From JBDRMV01 sp043825615 (GTDB taxonomy: Bacteria > CG03): a stretch of DNA of 64,000 nucleotides. The stretch spans positions 1-64,000 of the forward strand of contig JBDRRS010000011.1 in assembly GCA_043825615.1 (NCBI GenBank), written 5' to 3'. Both the position numbers and the translations under genes were made by a program. Of this stretch, positions 8,057-16,160 are shown piece by piece. Below the pieces are notes generated by a model, which saw only the letters and a list, made by a program, of their open reading frames with translations, ran no database searches and was not told the DNA's origin. Positions within the stretch are counted from its first letter, which is position 1. Every line of letters starts with the position of its first letter.

Positions 8057-8449
8057 ATGGTAATTATTAACTGGCTTTCCGTTTTTCTGTGGTGCCGGCT
8101 TATTTTCTTTTTTTCCTCGATTCCGGGTATTGAAACGGGGCTGGGTTTCTGGGATATTATTTTGAGGAAGGGCGCTCATATGTTCGAATTCGGGACTCTG
8201 TGCGTTCTCCTTTATCTGGCGTGGAAAAATACGATTAAGATGAGCGCGGTTAAATTTTTTGTATTTGTGAGCGGTTTCGCGCTGCTCTATGCTGCGAGTG
8301 ACGAGTTCCACCAGACATTCGTGGCGAACAGGGACGGAAATATCAGGGACGTTCTGATAGATGCCGCCGGTATATTTCTGGCAACATTTTACATTTTTAA
8401 AAAAGGAGGCCTTTGTGAAAGGAAGACGCAGGAAACTGGCAAAGGTTAA
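8057..8449 (+). CDS. VanZ-like integral membrane protein
   Basis: A 130-residue VanZ-like protein with about four membrane helices. The conserved motifs are FFSSIPG, the RKGAHMFEFGTL loop, ASDEFHQTFVANRDGNIRDVLID and a final membrane helix. VanZ itself raises teicoplanin resistance; the role of family members elsewhere is not settled. Its 3' end overlaps the basic micro-protein gene by 35 nt in another frame. Confidence 0.85.
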   Translation: MVIINWLSVFLWCRLIFFFSSIPGIETGLGFWDIILRKGAHMFEFGTLCVLLYLAWKNTIKMSAVKFFVFVSGFALLYAASDEFHQTFVANRDGNIRDVLIDAAGIFLATFYIFKKGGLCERKTQETGKG

Positions 8450-8504
8450 GAGACACAAGTTAAAGAAAAAACGCAAAGCAATGCGGCACAAGAAAAGGAA
8501 ATAA
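8415..8504 (+). CDS. 29-residue AURKAIP1/COX24-like basic peptide
   Basis: A 29-codon gene starting at GTG8415 with a near-perfect AAAGGAGG ribosome site 5 nt upstream. The product is almost all Lys, Arg and His (VKGRRRKLAKVKRHKLKK...). It follows the RRRK(L/M)xxxKxxKLxKKxRxxRRK pattern of the AURKAIP1/COX24 domain (mitoribosomal mS38), which also occurs as tiny ribosome-associated proteins in bacteria. It begins inside the VanZ-like gene in a different frame. The strong ribosome site and the pattern match both support it being real. Ribosome binding is inferred from the family, not shown here. Confidence 0.75.
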   Translation: MKGRRRKLAKVKRHKLKKKRKAMRHKKRK

Positions 8505-8506
8505 TT

Positions 8507-8528
8507 AGGGACGGTTCCTGTTTTCCCA
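8507..8528 (+). repeat. Possible GGGACGGTTCCTG repeat remnant
   Basis: TAGGGACGGTTCCTGTTTTCCC lies between the micro-protein and the addB-like gene. Short tags of this kind (GGGACxGGT...) recur at 5720, 14814 and 59049. They resemble ends of REP/MITE-like elements, but no complete element is present. Confidence 0.3.
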
Positions 8529-8562
8529 TGGCTGTGAAAGCAGTATCCCCCCTCTTTTTCTA

Positions 8563-11109
8563 GTGGTTTTCATAGAAGGCCGCCTCGCCTGCGGCAAAAC
8601 GGAGTTTCTGTTAAGTGAATTTTCAGCTATTTTAAAAGCCGGCGCGGAGCCGTCGAGAATACTTGTTTTTTGTTCGGGAAACGTCCGCGAACTTTTCCTG
8701 AGCAGGGTCAATGCGGCAGCTGTCGCGGGGTTCAGAGAATTACACATAGATACGTTTTCGGGATTTGCCAAGTGGGTGACAAGAAAGAATTATTTTTTGT
8801 TTGACATCCTGCCGGATTTTATGATAGCGGCGGGAAGAGAGGAAGAATTAATTATAAGAGAAGTCCTCTCCCGCCCGGTGCTCGGGAAACATCTCCGAAA
8901 ATACAAAAATTGCGTCTCCGACCGGGGGTTTGTCAAAGAGGTTATGGATTTTATCGATAATTTTAAGATTTGCCCGCACACGGTTGAGCAGGACAAAGAA
9001 TTGTTCCTTATTCTGAATGCTTATAACGATGATCTGCGCGAAAAGAATCTTCTTGACCTGAGAGACGTTGAAAATTTCTGTCTTGAAGCGGTGAAAAGCG
9101 GTGCGCTCGACGGGAAATTCGACTATATTTTTCTTGACGGGTGGGAGGATTTAAACGCCCGCGAGGTCGAAATTTTCAGGGTTCTTCTGAAAACGGCAAA
9201 AAATGCCTTTGCGGCGGGAGACGAGTCCGCAGGCATTTACGAATTCCTCGGCGCGGACGCCGCCGGCAACAAAAAGGTTTTTGAAGAAGAATTCAGCAGC
9301 CGGAAAGAAATTCTCGTAAAGAAATCATCGCCCGGTGTTTCGGGAAGCGGATTTACAAATCTTTTTGACGAGGCACGGTGGATTCTCGGAAAAATAAAGG
9401 AATTTCTTAATGCCGGCGTTCCGGCCGATGAAATGGCGGTTGTTGTCAGAAGCATAGGCGACGAGGCGAAAATGATTGAGGATATGGCGGCAATGTCAGG
9501 TGTGCCCGTGAGCTGTTCCACCGGCTCGCCGTTTTTTAAGCATCCGCAGTTTATTTCTTTTCTGTCTTTTCTTTTCTGGCTGGGTGATTTTGAAGATGCG
9601 TTCGAACTCCGCGATGTTTTAAGATTGCCGGTGTTTGGATTCGGTCCCCTCTTAATCTCGGAAATTGCCGGCGGCGCCCGCGCCCCAAAAATTGATGAAA
9701 TAAAAAAACAGGGCCGCCGTTTGGCGAATGACGGAAAAAGGAATATTACCGCCCGTATTTTTCAGTTATACAGATTCTGCGGTCTGGAGAAAACGGTTTC
9801 GGGAGTCCTCGTGCTGAGCCGTTTGTTCGGATGCTTTTTTGATTATCTCGAAAAGATAGAAGATGAAGTTTGCGTTGACGATTTTGAGGTGTTTGCGGCA
9901 TTTCTGAAAGATGCGGTCGGTTCCTTTTCCCGAGCCTCTTATCTGGGAGACATAAAGGGAGCCGTAAAAATTTTAACGGTTCACGAGGCGAAAGGAGCGC
10001 ATTTCAGATATTCTTTTATACCCGGGGTGATGTGGGGCAATTTCCCCAGAGAGTTCAGGCCGGACTCTTATATCGAAACGGGGAGAAGCGAAGAAAAACA
10101 TTATGCGGTGGAAAAAAGAATATTTGACATCGCGGTAAATACGGCCTCGGAAAAAGCATTCTTAAGTTTCAGGACGGATTCGGAAGACGCGGAAATCCCG
10201 ACGCCGTATCTTGAAGAATATTTGGAAGCCGGAGTCAGCGCCCCCCCCGCGGCTGTTGCGGATATTTTTGAGGGGAAAGTTAAAATGACGGAGGTTAAAT
10301 TAGGACGCCCGCGGGTTTCCGCGCCCTTGGCGGAATCCGTTTCCGCAACGGCTCTTGAAAATTATATCGCCTGTCCGCTTAAATATTTTATTGAAAAGGT
10401 TATCCGTGTGAAGAGAGAGCCGACTCCCGCCTCTTCCTGCGGCCGTGTTGTTCATAAAATTATGGAAAAATTCCACGGTGTTTTCCCGAAAGCGGAAGCC
10501 GCCGACGCAATGAAGAAAAAAATGGGAGAACTGATTGACGCTGTTTTTGAAGAAGCATTGAAGAAAGAGGAATTTCCGGACGTATACACTTTCAAATGCT
10601 GGAAAAGCTTTTTTACCCCGTTTCTTTTAAAATATGCCGAAACGGAGAGATTATTTGATGTGCGCCTGCTGGAACACAAAGTTGAAATTTCCGGTTTCGG
10701 CGTAAAGATAACGGGGAGAATAGACAGGGTGGACAGCGCCGGCGGCGGATTTGAAATAATTGATTACAAAACGAGTCCTTCTTCGAAGTTCAAGGCGTCG
10801 GGTCTGGTCAACCGAATCGCCGACGGCCGTCACATTGCTTTGCCTCTTTATTCAACGGCGGTGGAAGGGTGCGGGAAATTTACCCTGTTCTGGCTGGCGG
10901 ATTACGACAAGGAAAACGACTATCCGATGAAGATTTCGCTTGACCTCGCCTCGCCCCCGGTTTCCGAAAGTATAAACAGGATGAAGGACGTTGTGCGTGA
11001 AAATATCGCAGACCTTCGCTCCGGCAACTTTTCTCCCCGGGTAAATAACAGGTTGTGCTTCAGCTGCGGGTACAAAAACATCTGCAGGCTGCTGGAGAAC
11101 GCAGAATGA
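8563..11109 (+). CDS. AddB-like helicase/nuclease subunit
   Basis: Probably one subunit of a two-gene ATP-dependent helicase-nuclease for double-strand-break end resection. The 848-residue protein has a Walker A motif at residues 6-13 (GRLACGKT), a degenerate Walker B (IFLDGWEDL) and a UvrD-like motif near TVHEAKGA. Its C-terminal PD-(D/E)XK nuclease has D721 (GRIDRVD) and D734-Y-K736. Four cysteines (C604, C832, C835, C841) match the iron-sulfur-cluster arrangement of AddB. The start is GTG8563: no ATG/GTG codon lies close upstream and the P-loop would sit at the N-terminus as in AddB. No clear ribosome site is seen. It overlaps the next gene by 4 nt. Confidence 0.75.
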   Translation: MVFIEGRLACGKTEFLLSEFSAILKAGAEPSRILVFCSGNVRELFLSRVNAAAVAGFRELHIDTFSGFAKWVTRKNYFLFDILPDFMIAAGREEELIIREVLSRPVLGKHLRKYKNCVSDRGFVKEVMDFIDNFKICPHTVEQDKELFLILNAYNDDLREKNLLDLRDVENFCLEAVKSGALDGKFDYIFLDGWEDLNAREVEIFRVLLKTAKNAFAAGDESAGIYEFLGADAAGNKKVFEEEFSSRKEILVKKSSPGVSGSGFTNLFDEARWILGKIKEFLNAGVPADEMAVVVRSIGDEAKMIEDMAAMSGVPVSCSTGSPFFKHPQFISFLSFLFWLGDFEDAFELRDVLRLPVFGFGPLLISEIAGGARAPKIDEIKKQGRRLANDGKRNITARIFQLYRFCGLEKTVSGVLVLSRLFGCFFDYLEKIEDEVCVDDFEVFAAFLKDAVGSFSRASYLGDIKGAVKILTVHEAKGAHFRYSFIPGVMWGNFPREFRPDSYIETGRSEEKHYAVEKRIFDIAVNTASEKAFLSFRTDSEDAEIPTPYLEEYLEAGVSAPPAAVADIFEGKVKMTEVKLGRPRVSAPLAESVSATALENYIACPLKYFIEKVIRVKREPTPASSCGRVVHKIMEKFHGVFPKAEAADAMKKKMGELIDAVFEEALKKEEFPDVYTFKCWKSFFTPFLLKYAETERLFDVRLLEHKVEISGFGVKITGRIDRVDSAGGGFEIIDYKTSPSSKFKASGLVNRIADGRHIALPLYSTAVEGCGKFTLFWLADYDKENDYPMKISLDLASPPVSESINRMKDVVRENIADLRSGNFSPRVNNRLCFSCGYKNICRLLENAE

Positions 11110-13913
11110 ACCCCGTTTATAAAGGCCTTGCCGTTGCGCGCGCCGGCGCCGGAACCGGCAAGACGACGTATCTTATCGCCCAGTATATTGAAAAGATAAA
11201 TTTTCTGATATCGGGCGGAATGACGCTTAAAGATGCCGTGAAGGCCGTCCTCGCCGTAACTTTTACCCGGAAGGCGACGGGGGAAATGAAAAACAGGGCA
11301 ATCGGGCATCTGAATGACCCGTCGGTTAGACCGTATCTGCAGATTTTTACGATTGACTCATTTTGCGGTAAAATAATAAGAGAGTTTCCGCATCTGTCGG
11401 GAATTGACTCTTCCTTCGGGATGCTGCTGGAGGGCGATGAGAACATTTTTTTCCGGCGGGTTTTGTCCCTGATGAAAAAGAATCTCCCTCTCAGCGCCGT
11501 TTCGCCGAAGGATTTAATGGCGGAAAAAGAACTTTATAAATTTATAACGCATTTGAGATACGCTCTTTTTTCGACGTCTAAAATTGTTGCTAAAAGCTTC
11601 GAGGAAGGCGGAGATTTTCCCGCTTTTATCGGGTCGGTTTACGAAATTTTTGTCAGGAATCTCAGTGAAAATTCAGTGCTGGATTTTCCGCAGCTTCTTC
11701 TGGAAACGTATAAATTGCTTGCCGGAAACAGCCTCGTCTGCGAGCAGCTCCGCCGGCGGTACCGGTTTGTTTTCATTGACGAATTTCAGGACACTAGCGC
11801 TCTGCAGCTTGAAATTTTCAAAAAAATCAAGCCGGAATTTCTCTGCGTCGTCGGGGATTTTAATCAGTCGATATATTCATTCAGAGGAGCCAGCCCTGAA
11901 AACATTTCGCTCATAGACAAAGATGCGGATTACAGGAAGGTGTTATCCCGCAATCACAGAAGCACAAAAAACATACTCGCCTTTGTAAACAAAATGGGGT
12001 GCAACCTTACGGATTTTAGTCCTCTCCTGCCGGAGGATAATGCGGACGAAGGGGATAAAGTAAAAGTTGCGGTTGCCTCTTCCCGGGCTGCGGAGGCGCG
12101 GTACATTGCGGAAAAAATAAAGAAGATAAAAGAAAAAGAGGGCCTCGGATACGGCGATTTTGCGGTTATCCTGAGGAGTTTGAAGAATGCCGTCTCGGAC
12201 TATGAGCGCGTTTTCAGGGAGGAGGGGATTCCTTATATAACGACTGCGGGCAGCGGTTTCTACGACAGGCCGGAAGTCAGGGCTATTCTCTCGATTCTGA
12301 AAGCGGTTGATTCTCCGTGCGATGACGGCGCATTTCTTGAACTTTTAACGTGTCCCGTTTTCTCTTTCACGCTTCAGGAGATTTATGAGATTTCCGTCTC
12401 GCGCGGGAAAAAAAGTTCTCTTTTTGAAGGTTTTTTGCAGGTTGCCCGCGGGACGTCGGACGAAAAGAAGAAAAAAGTTATGTTTCTTTTTGATAAAGCG
12501 AGCGGCGCGAACCACGGTTCCCTGTGCCAGTTTGTTCTTAATGCGGCGCTTATATCGGGTCTGTTCCACTGGATAAACCGTAATTTTCCGGATGCGCACA
12601 GGGGCCGGGCTTCTGCAAACATCAAGAAATTTTTGGAACTTGTCCTCAGGTTTGAAAAAAACTCCGTTGCCCCGACTCTTTCGGGTTTTATTGATTATGT
12701 AAAAGAGGTTAACGAGCAGGGCGTTGTTGAAAGCGAAGCAAATGCGTGCAGTTCCGCCGCAGTCGAAATTTTCACGATTCACAAAATAAAAGGCCTTGAA
12801 AGAAAAATCGTTTTCGTGGCGAACATCACCCCGCGCCAGTTTCCGTCGGGGGGCAGAGCCGGTATGCCGTGGGAAATTTACAAAGGAACAATAAGGAGAG
12901 CGGATAAAAAGGGCCGTGCCAAAAGCGATAAAATTTCACCGGAGGAGTGGCGTCTTTTTTATGTTTCGGCAACCCGCGCGCGGGAGAAACTTTTCCTGCT
13001 CGGAAGCGAACGCCGGAAAAAACTGAGTCCACTGCTTGATTTTTTTCTTGAGAGTAACGCAGGGGGCTTTGAGGTAAGAGAAAATTTCAGGAGCGTCCTG
13101 ACAATCGATAATATCCCGCCCCGCCGAGAAGGCGTAGAAAAAACAAACAGCGTTTTTACCCCGGAATTTTCCGACATAAAACCGGCGGATTTCTTTTCGG
13201 AGGATACGGTAATTTCGGAAAAGACGAAAAAGGGCTTTACCGTTACGGAACTTGCAACTTTTGAAAAGTGCCCGCGCAGGTATTATTTTGAGAATATAAT
13301 GAAAACGCCCGTGAGCCGGAACAAAGAGTCATTGAAAAAAGGCAATGTTTTCCACCAGTCAATTGAATTTTTTAAAGAAGGCGGCGGAGAAAAACGTTTC
13401 AGAGAAAGAGTTTCAAGTTCGCTTAAAGACAACCCCGCAGGGACGGAAAAGATGGTTTCAAATTTTCTTAAATCCCGTTTTACGGAAGAACCTTTTATGA
13501 AGGAAGCGTCTTTTACGTTGAAGATACAATCCGCCGGCGATTTTTTCATCAAAGGAGCGATTGACAGAGTAGAAAAAACATCCTCCGGGTTTGTCATATA
13601 CGATTATAAAACGAACAAAAATCCGGAGGTCGCGCCTTATGCTCTGCCAATGAATGTTTACGCTCTGGGCTGCGAGGAGATTCTGAAACTTGAGCCTGTC
13701 ACAAACCTCCGCCTTTTTTTTCTTTATACGGGAGAAATCAAGGAAGTGGAACTTAGCGGAAAAAAAGAAATTTTAGGAAAACTGTCGGAAATCTTAAACG
13801 GCATCATCGGCAAGGATTTCCGGAAAAAAGAAAGTGACGCTTGCGAAAAGTGCCCGTTTCAGCGCGGATGTAATTCTGTCAGGAAAGAAATCGAACCAAA
13901 ATACAACTTATAA
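11106..13913 (+). CDS. AddA/UvrD-like helicase-nuclease subunit
   Basis: The 935-residue partner subunit. UvrD-family motifs are intact: Walker A AGAGTGKT (13-20), Walker B IDEFQDT with D225-E226, GDFNQSIYSFRGA, and the IHKIKGLE motif. A C-terminal PD-(D/E)XK nuclease has D820 (GAIDRVE) and D833-Y-K835. Cysteines C722, C913, C916 and C922 have the same spacing as in the upstream subunit, suggesting a second iron-sulfur cluster. The frame is open from 11055, but ATG11106 overlaps the previous stop (ATGA) and puts the P-loop near the N-terminus. It is shorter than typical AddA (about 1,200 residues). The paired architecture (helicase plus nuclease in both) also resembles AdnAB. Confidence 0.8.
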   Translation: MNPVYKGLAVARAGAGTGKTTYLIAQYIEKINFLISGGMTLKDAVKAVLAVTFTRKATGEMKNRAIGHLNDPSVRPYLQIFTIDSFCGKIIREFPHLSGIDSSFGMLLEGDENIFFRRVLSLMKKNLPLSAVSPKDLMAEKELYKFITHLRYALFSTSKIVAKSFEEGGDFPAFIGSVYEIFVRNLSENSVLDFPQLLLETYKLLAGNSLVCEQLRRRYRFVFIDEFQDTSALQLEIFKKIKPEFLCVVGDFNQSIYSFRGASPENISLIDKDADYRKVLSRNHRSTKNILAFVNKMGCNLTDFSPLLPEDNADEGDKVKVAVASSRAAEARYIAEKIKKIKEKEGLGYGDFAVILRSLKNAVSDYERVFREEGIPYITTAGSGFYDRPEVRAILSILKAVDSPCDDGAFLELLTCPVFSFTLQEIYEISVSRGKKSSLFEGFLQVARGTSDEKKKKVMFLFDKASGANHGSLCQFVLNAALISGLFHWINRNFPDAHRGRASANIKKFLELVLRFEKNSVAPTLSGFIDYVKEVNEQGVVESEANACSSAAVEIFTIHKIKGLERKIVFVANITPRQFPSGGRAGMPWEIYKGTIRRADKKGRAKSDKISPEEWRLFYVSATRAREKLFLLGSERRKKLSPLLDFFLESNAGGFEVRENFRSVLTIDNIPPRREGVEKTNSVFTPEFSDIKPADFFSEDTVISEKTKKGFTVTELATFEKCPRRYYFENIMKTPVSRNKESLKKGNVFHQSIEFFKEGGGEKRFRERVSSSLKDNPAGTEKMVSNFLKSRFTEEPFMKEASFTLKIQSAGDFFIKGAIDRVEKTSSGFVIYDYKTNKNPEVAPYALPMNVYALGCEEILKLEPVTNLRLFFLYTGEIKEVELSGKKEILGKLSEILNGIIGKDFRKKESDACEKCPFQRGCNSVRKEIEPKYNL

Positions 13914-13919
13914 GTTGTA
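13902..13919. promoter_or_regulatory. 18-bp perfect palindrome, candidate XRE operator
   Basis: TACAACTTA-TAAGTTGTA is a perfect palindrome lying across the stop codon of the addA-like gene, 29 bp before the XRE regulator start. Operators of this size are typical of dimeric XRE repressors that autoregulate. Confidence 0.5.
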
Positions 13920-13947
13920 AAACACTTGAAGGAGAGGTGAAGTTTTT

Positions 13948-14472
13948 ATGAGCATTAATTGGTTGTGGGATAGAAAAACAAGTGTAAACAGCGCAAAGAA
14001 AATTTTAAGAAATCCTGATAATAAAAATTTTTTGGGATTTGCTGCGTTGTTACTTGCCCGGCAGAATTCGACCAGGGAAGTGTTTACGCAGTATCTGAAC
14101 CCGATTGATTTTTGCAGGAATTGGCAGAAAATCAAAAGGGTAATGAGGAGGGATAACTGGAATAATCCCCGTATAGAATTCTGGCAGGCGATCTATGAAA
14201 AATTGATTGAAAAATATCGCAATAAAAAAATCCGGATAAATGATTTTAAAAAACAAGCAGAACCGGTGGATGAATTGTGTAGAACCGTAGGGAATAAAAT
14301 CAAAAATATCAGAAAGCAAAACGGCTTGACCCAAAAACAACTTGCAGGGAAAATGAAAATTTCCCAGCAATTAATATCCCGTATTGAAAACGGAAGAGAA
14401 AATATATCTGTTATTGCATTAAAAAATGTAGCAGCCGCGCTTAATTCAAGAATATTTCTGGATATAAAATAG
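13948..14472 (+). CDS. XRE-family HTH protein with unknown N-terminal domain
   Basis: A 174-residue DNA-binding protein. The C-terminal part (about 110-170) is a Cro/CI-type helix-turn-helix: IRKQNGLTQKQLAGKMKISQ, then ISRIENGRENISVIALKNVA. The N-terminal 100 residues (ALLLARQNSTREVFTQYL, FWQAIYEKLIEKY) are helical and belong to no domain I recognise. ATG13948 has GGAGAGG upstream. It resembles antitoxin-type regulators, but no toxin gene is adjacent. The palindrome immediately upstream suggests autorepression. Confidence 0.8.
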   Translation: MSINWLWDRKTSVNSAKKILRNPDNKNFLGFAALLLARQNSTREVFTQYLNPIDFCRNWQKIKRVMRRDNWNNPRIEFWQAIYEKLIEKYRNKKIRINDFKKQAEPVDELCRTVGNKIKNIRKQNGLTQKQLAGKMKISQQLISRIENGRENISVIALKNVAAALNSRIFLDIK

Positions 14473-14515
14473 GGGTGTCTGCCGTTGGTAAAAGTAAGCC
14501 GGCCAGGGAGGAGAA

Positions 14516-14722
14516 ATGAAAGAATGTAATGTTAAGGAAAACAAAAAGAAATGCAACTGCAGCTACGAGTCGTGCAGCAGGAAAGGTTTGTGCTGTGAGT
14601 GTATCAGGTACCACTGGAAAATGAGTGAAGTGCCCGCCTGTTTTTTTCCCGATGACGTGGAAAAAACCTACGACAGGAGCATTGAAAGATTCATAGAGAC
14701 ATATCAAAAACGCAGGAAATGA
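14516..14722 (+). CDS. Cysteine-rich DUF6485 family protein
   Basis: A 68-residue protein with eight cysteines arranged as C-N-C-SYESC, KGLCCECIRYH and ACFFPDD, then a helical tail DRSIERFIETY. This matches DUF6485, small predicted metal-binding proteins of unknown function. GGGAGGAGA immediately precedes ATG14516. It lies between the XRE gene and hisS with no overlap to either, so it may be an independent or read-through unit. Confidence 0.8.
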   Translation: MKECNVKENKKKCNCSYESCSRKGLCCECIRYHWKMSEVPACFFPDDVEKTYDRSIERFIETYQKRRK

Positions 14723-14948
14723 AGGTGAACCCTTCCCCCGCAAGGTTTGCGGAGTGTCTAAAAAGTCCCTTAATAAGTGTTACACTTCATCTAACACAGC
14801 GTAAACATATTAGGGGGCAGGTCTTGACATTAGACAGATGGCGGCTTTTCTATGACTAAATTTTCCGGCCGCGCGCAGGGGCGCGGTGCACAAGTAAAAT
14901 ACAAAGCCGCAATTTGCTATAAAATAGAACTTTTTTTATAATTCTATT
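14723..14948 (+). other. Intergenic region before hisS
   Basis: 226 nt without a gene. It contains GGGGGCAGGTCTTGACATTAG (about 14814-14834), a tag resembling mobile-repeat ends. It also has a strong hairpin CCGCGC-GCAGGG-GCGCGG (14869-14886), a -10-like TATAAA (14918-14923), and a weak AT-rich hairpin ATAGAA...TTCTAT (14924-14947) that ends 1 nt before hisS. No ribosome site precedes hisS and no convincing -35 accompanies the -10. Confidence 0.4.
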
Positions 14949-16160
14949 ATGAATTATCAATGCCCGAGAGGAACAGGGGACTTTTTCGGCGGCGAAATAC
15001 GGAAACTGCGCAAAGCCGAGTCGGTGTTCGCGCAGGTCCTGTCGCTTTACGGGTTTGAAGAAATAAAAACGCCGGTTTTTGAGGACACAGCCCTTTTCGA
15101 AAGGTCTATAGGGGAGGGCTCCGATATTGTCAAAAAACAGATGTACACTTTCCTTGATAAGTCGGGCAGGTCTTTATCTTTGAGACCGGAAGGAACAGCT
15201 CCGGCCGCGAGGGCCGTTATCTCCGGCAATCTGCTGACGGGTCTTCCAAAGAGGTTTTACTATTCGGGCGAAATGTTCAGATACGAGAGACCGCAGAAAG
15301 ACCGCCGCCGGGAATTTTTTCAGGTGGGCGCGGAAATTTTCGGGGAAAAAAGCATCACCGCGGACGTTGAAGTAATCGGGATATGTGCGGAGGCCTTTGA
15401 GAAATTAAAGATTCCTTTTTCGCTTGAGATAAATTCAATCGGCTGTTCCGGCTGCCGCGGAGAATACGAAAGGGTTTTTAAAAAATGGCTGGAAGAGAGA
15501 ATTACACGTTTCTGCTCCGACTGTCAGGAAAGGTTCAGCGCCAATCCGCTGAGAGTCCTCGACTGCAAAAAAGAGCCCTGCAGAAAAAAACTTGAATCGG
15601 CGCCGCTCTTTAAGGAATTTCTATGTAATACCTGCCGGGGAAATTTTGAGGCGGTCTGCGGGAATTTAAGTAAAAAGAAGATTGGTTACAAAATAAATCC
15701 CCGGCTTGTGAGAGGGCTGGATTATTACAACGGCTGTGTTTTTGAGTTTTATTCGCCCTCCGCGCGCGATGCGATTGCCGCCGGCGGGCGGTATGACGGT
15801 CTTGTGAAGTTCCTCGGCGGTCCGGATGTACCGGCAGTCGGTTTTGCGGTGGGGATTGACAGGGTGCTGAGTATGATTGAAGTCAAAGACGAAAGAAAGG
15901 GATATATTGTTATAGGCGCCGGCATAGCAGGCGGGGCGCTGGAAGATATCGCCGGAAATATAAGAGATAAGGGGAAGGCCTGTATTGTTTCTACGAAAAA
16001 GAAAATGAATTCTTCGCTGAAGTTCGCTTCCGAGAGGAATTTGAGGTATGCGTTGCTCGTCGGTGAAAGCGAGTTGAATTCCGGCTCAATCACGAAAAAG
16101 GACCTTGAAACGGGTGCTCAGGAGACGGTTACGCGGGAGAATTTTTTTAAAGAACTGTGA
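14949..16160 (+). CDS. hisS: Histidyl-tRNA synthetase
   Basis: Charges tRNA-His in the cytoplasm. The 403-residue class II synthetase has the N-terminal PRGTGDFF motif, motif 1 around GFEEIKTPVFED, motif 2 RYERPQKDRRREFFQVGAE, the histidine-specific LVRGLDYYNG, motif 3 VGFAVGIDRVL and a C-terminal anticodon domain (about 315-400). ATG14949 is the natural start, but there is no Shine-Dalgarno and the likely -10 is only about 25 nt upstream, so the leader is very short. The last codons overlap thrC (GTGA). Confidence 0.93.
   Translation: MNYQCPRGTGDFFGGEIRKLRKAESVFAQVLSLYGFEEIKTPVFEDTALFERSIGEGSDIVKKQMYTFLDKSGRSLSLRPEGTAPAARAVISGNLLTGLPKRFYYSGEMFRYERPQKDRRREFFQVGAEIFGEKSITADVEVIGICAEAFEKLKIPFSLEINSIGCSGCRGEYERVFKKWLEERITRFCSDCQERFSANPLRVLDCKKEPCRKKLESAPLFKEFLCNTCRGNFEAVCGNLSKKKIGYKINPRLVRGLDYYNGCVFEFYSPSARDAIAAGGRYDGLVKFLGGPDVPAVGFAVGIDRVLSMIEVKDERKGYIVIGAGIAGGALEDIAGNIRDKGKACIVSTKKKMNSSLKFASERNLRYALLVGESELNSGSITKKDLETGAQETVTRENFFKEL

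Noticed and set aside
14824..14856. TTGACA followed by TATGAC as a promoter before hisS
   Set aside because: The spacing between the boxes is 21 bp, too long for sigma-70, and the TTGACA lies inside a repeat tag.
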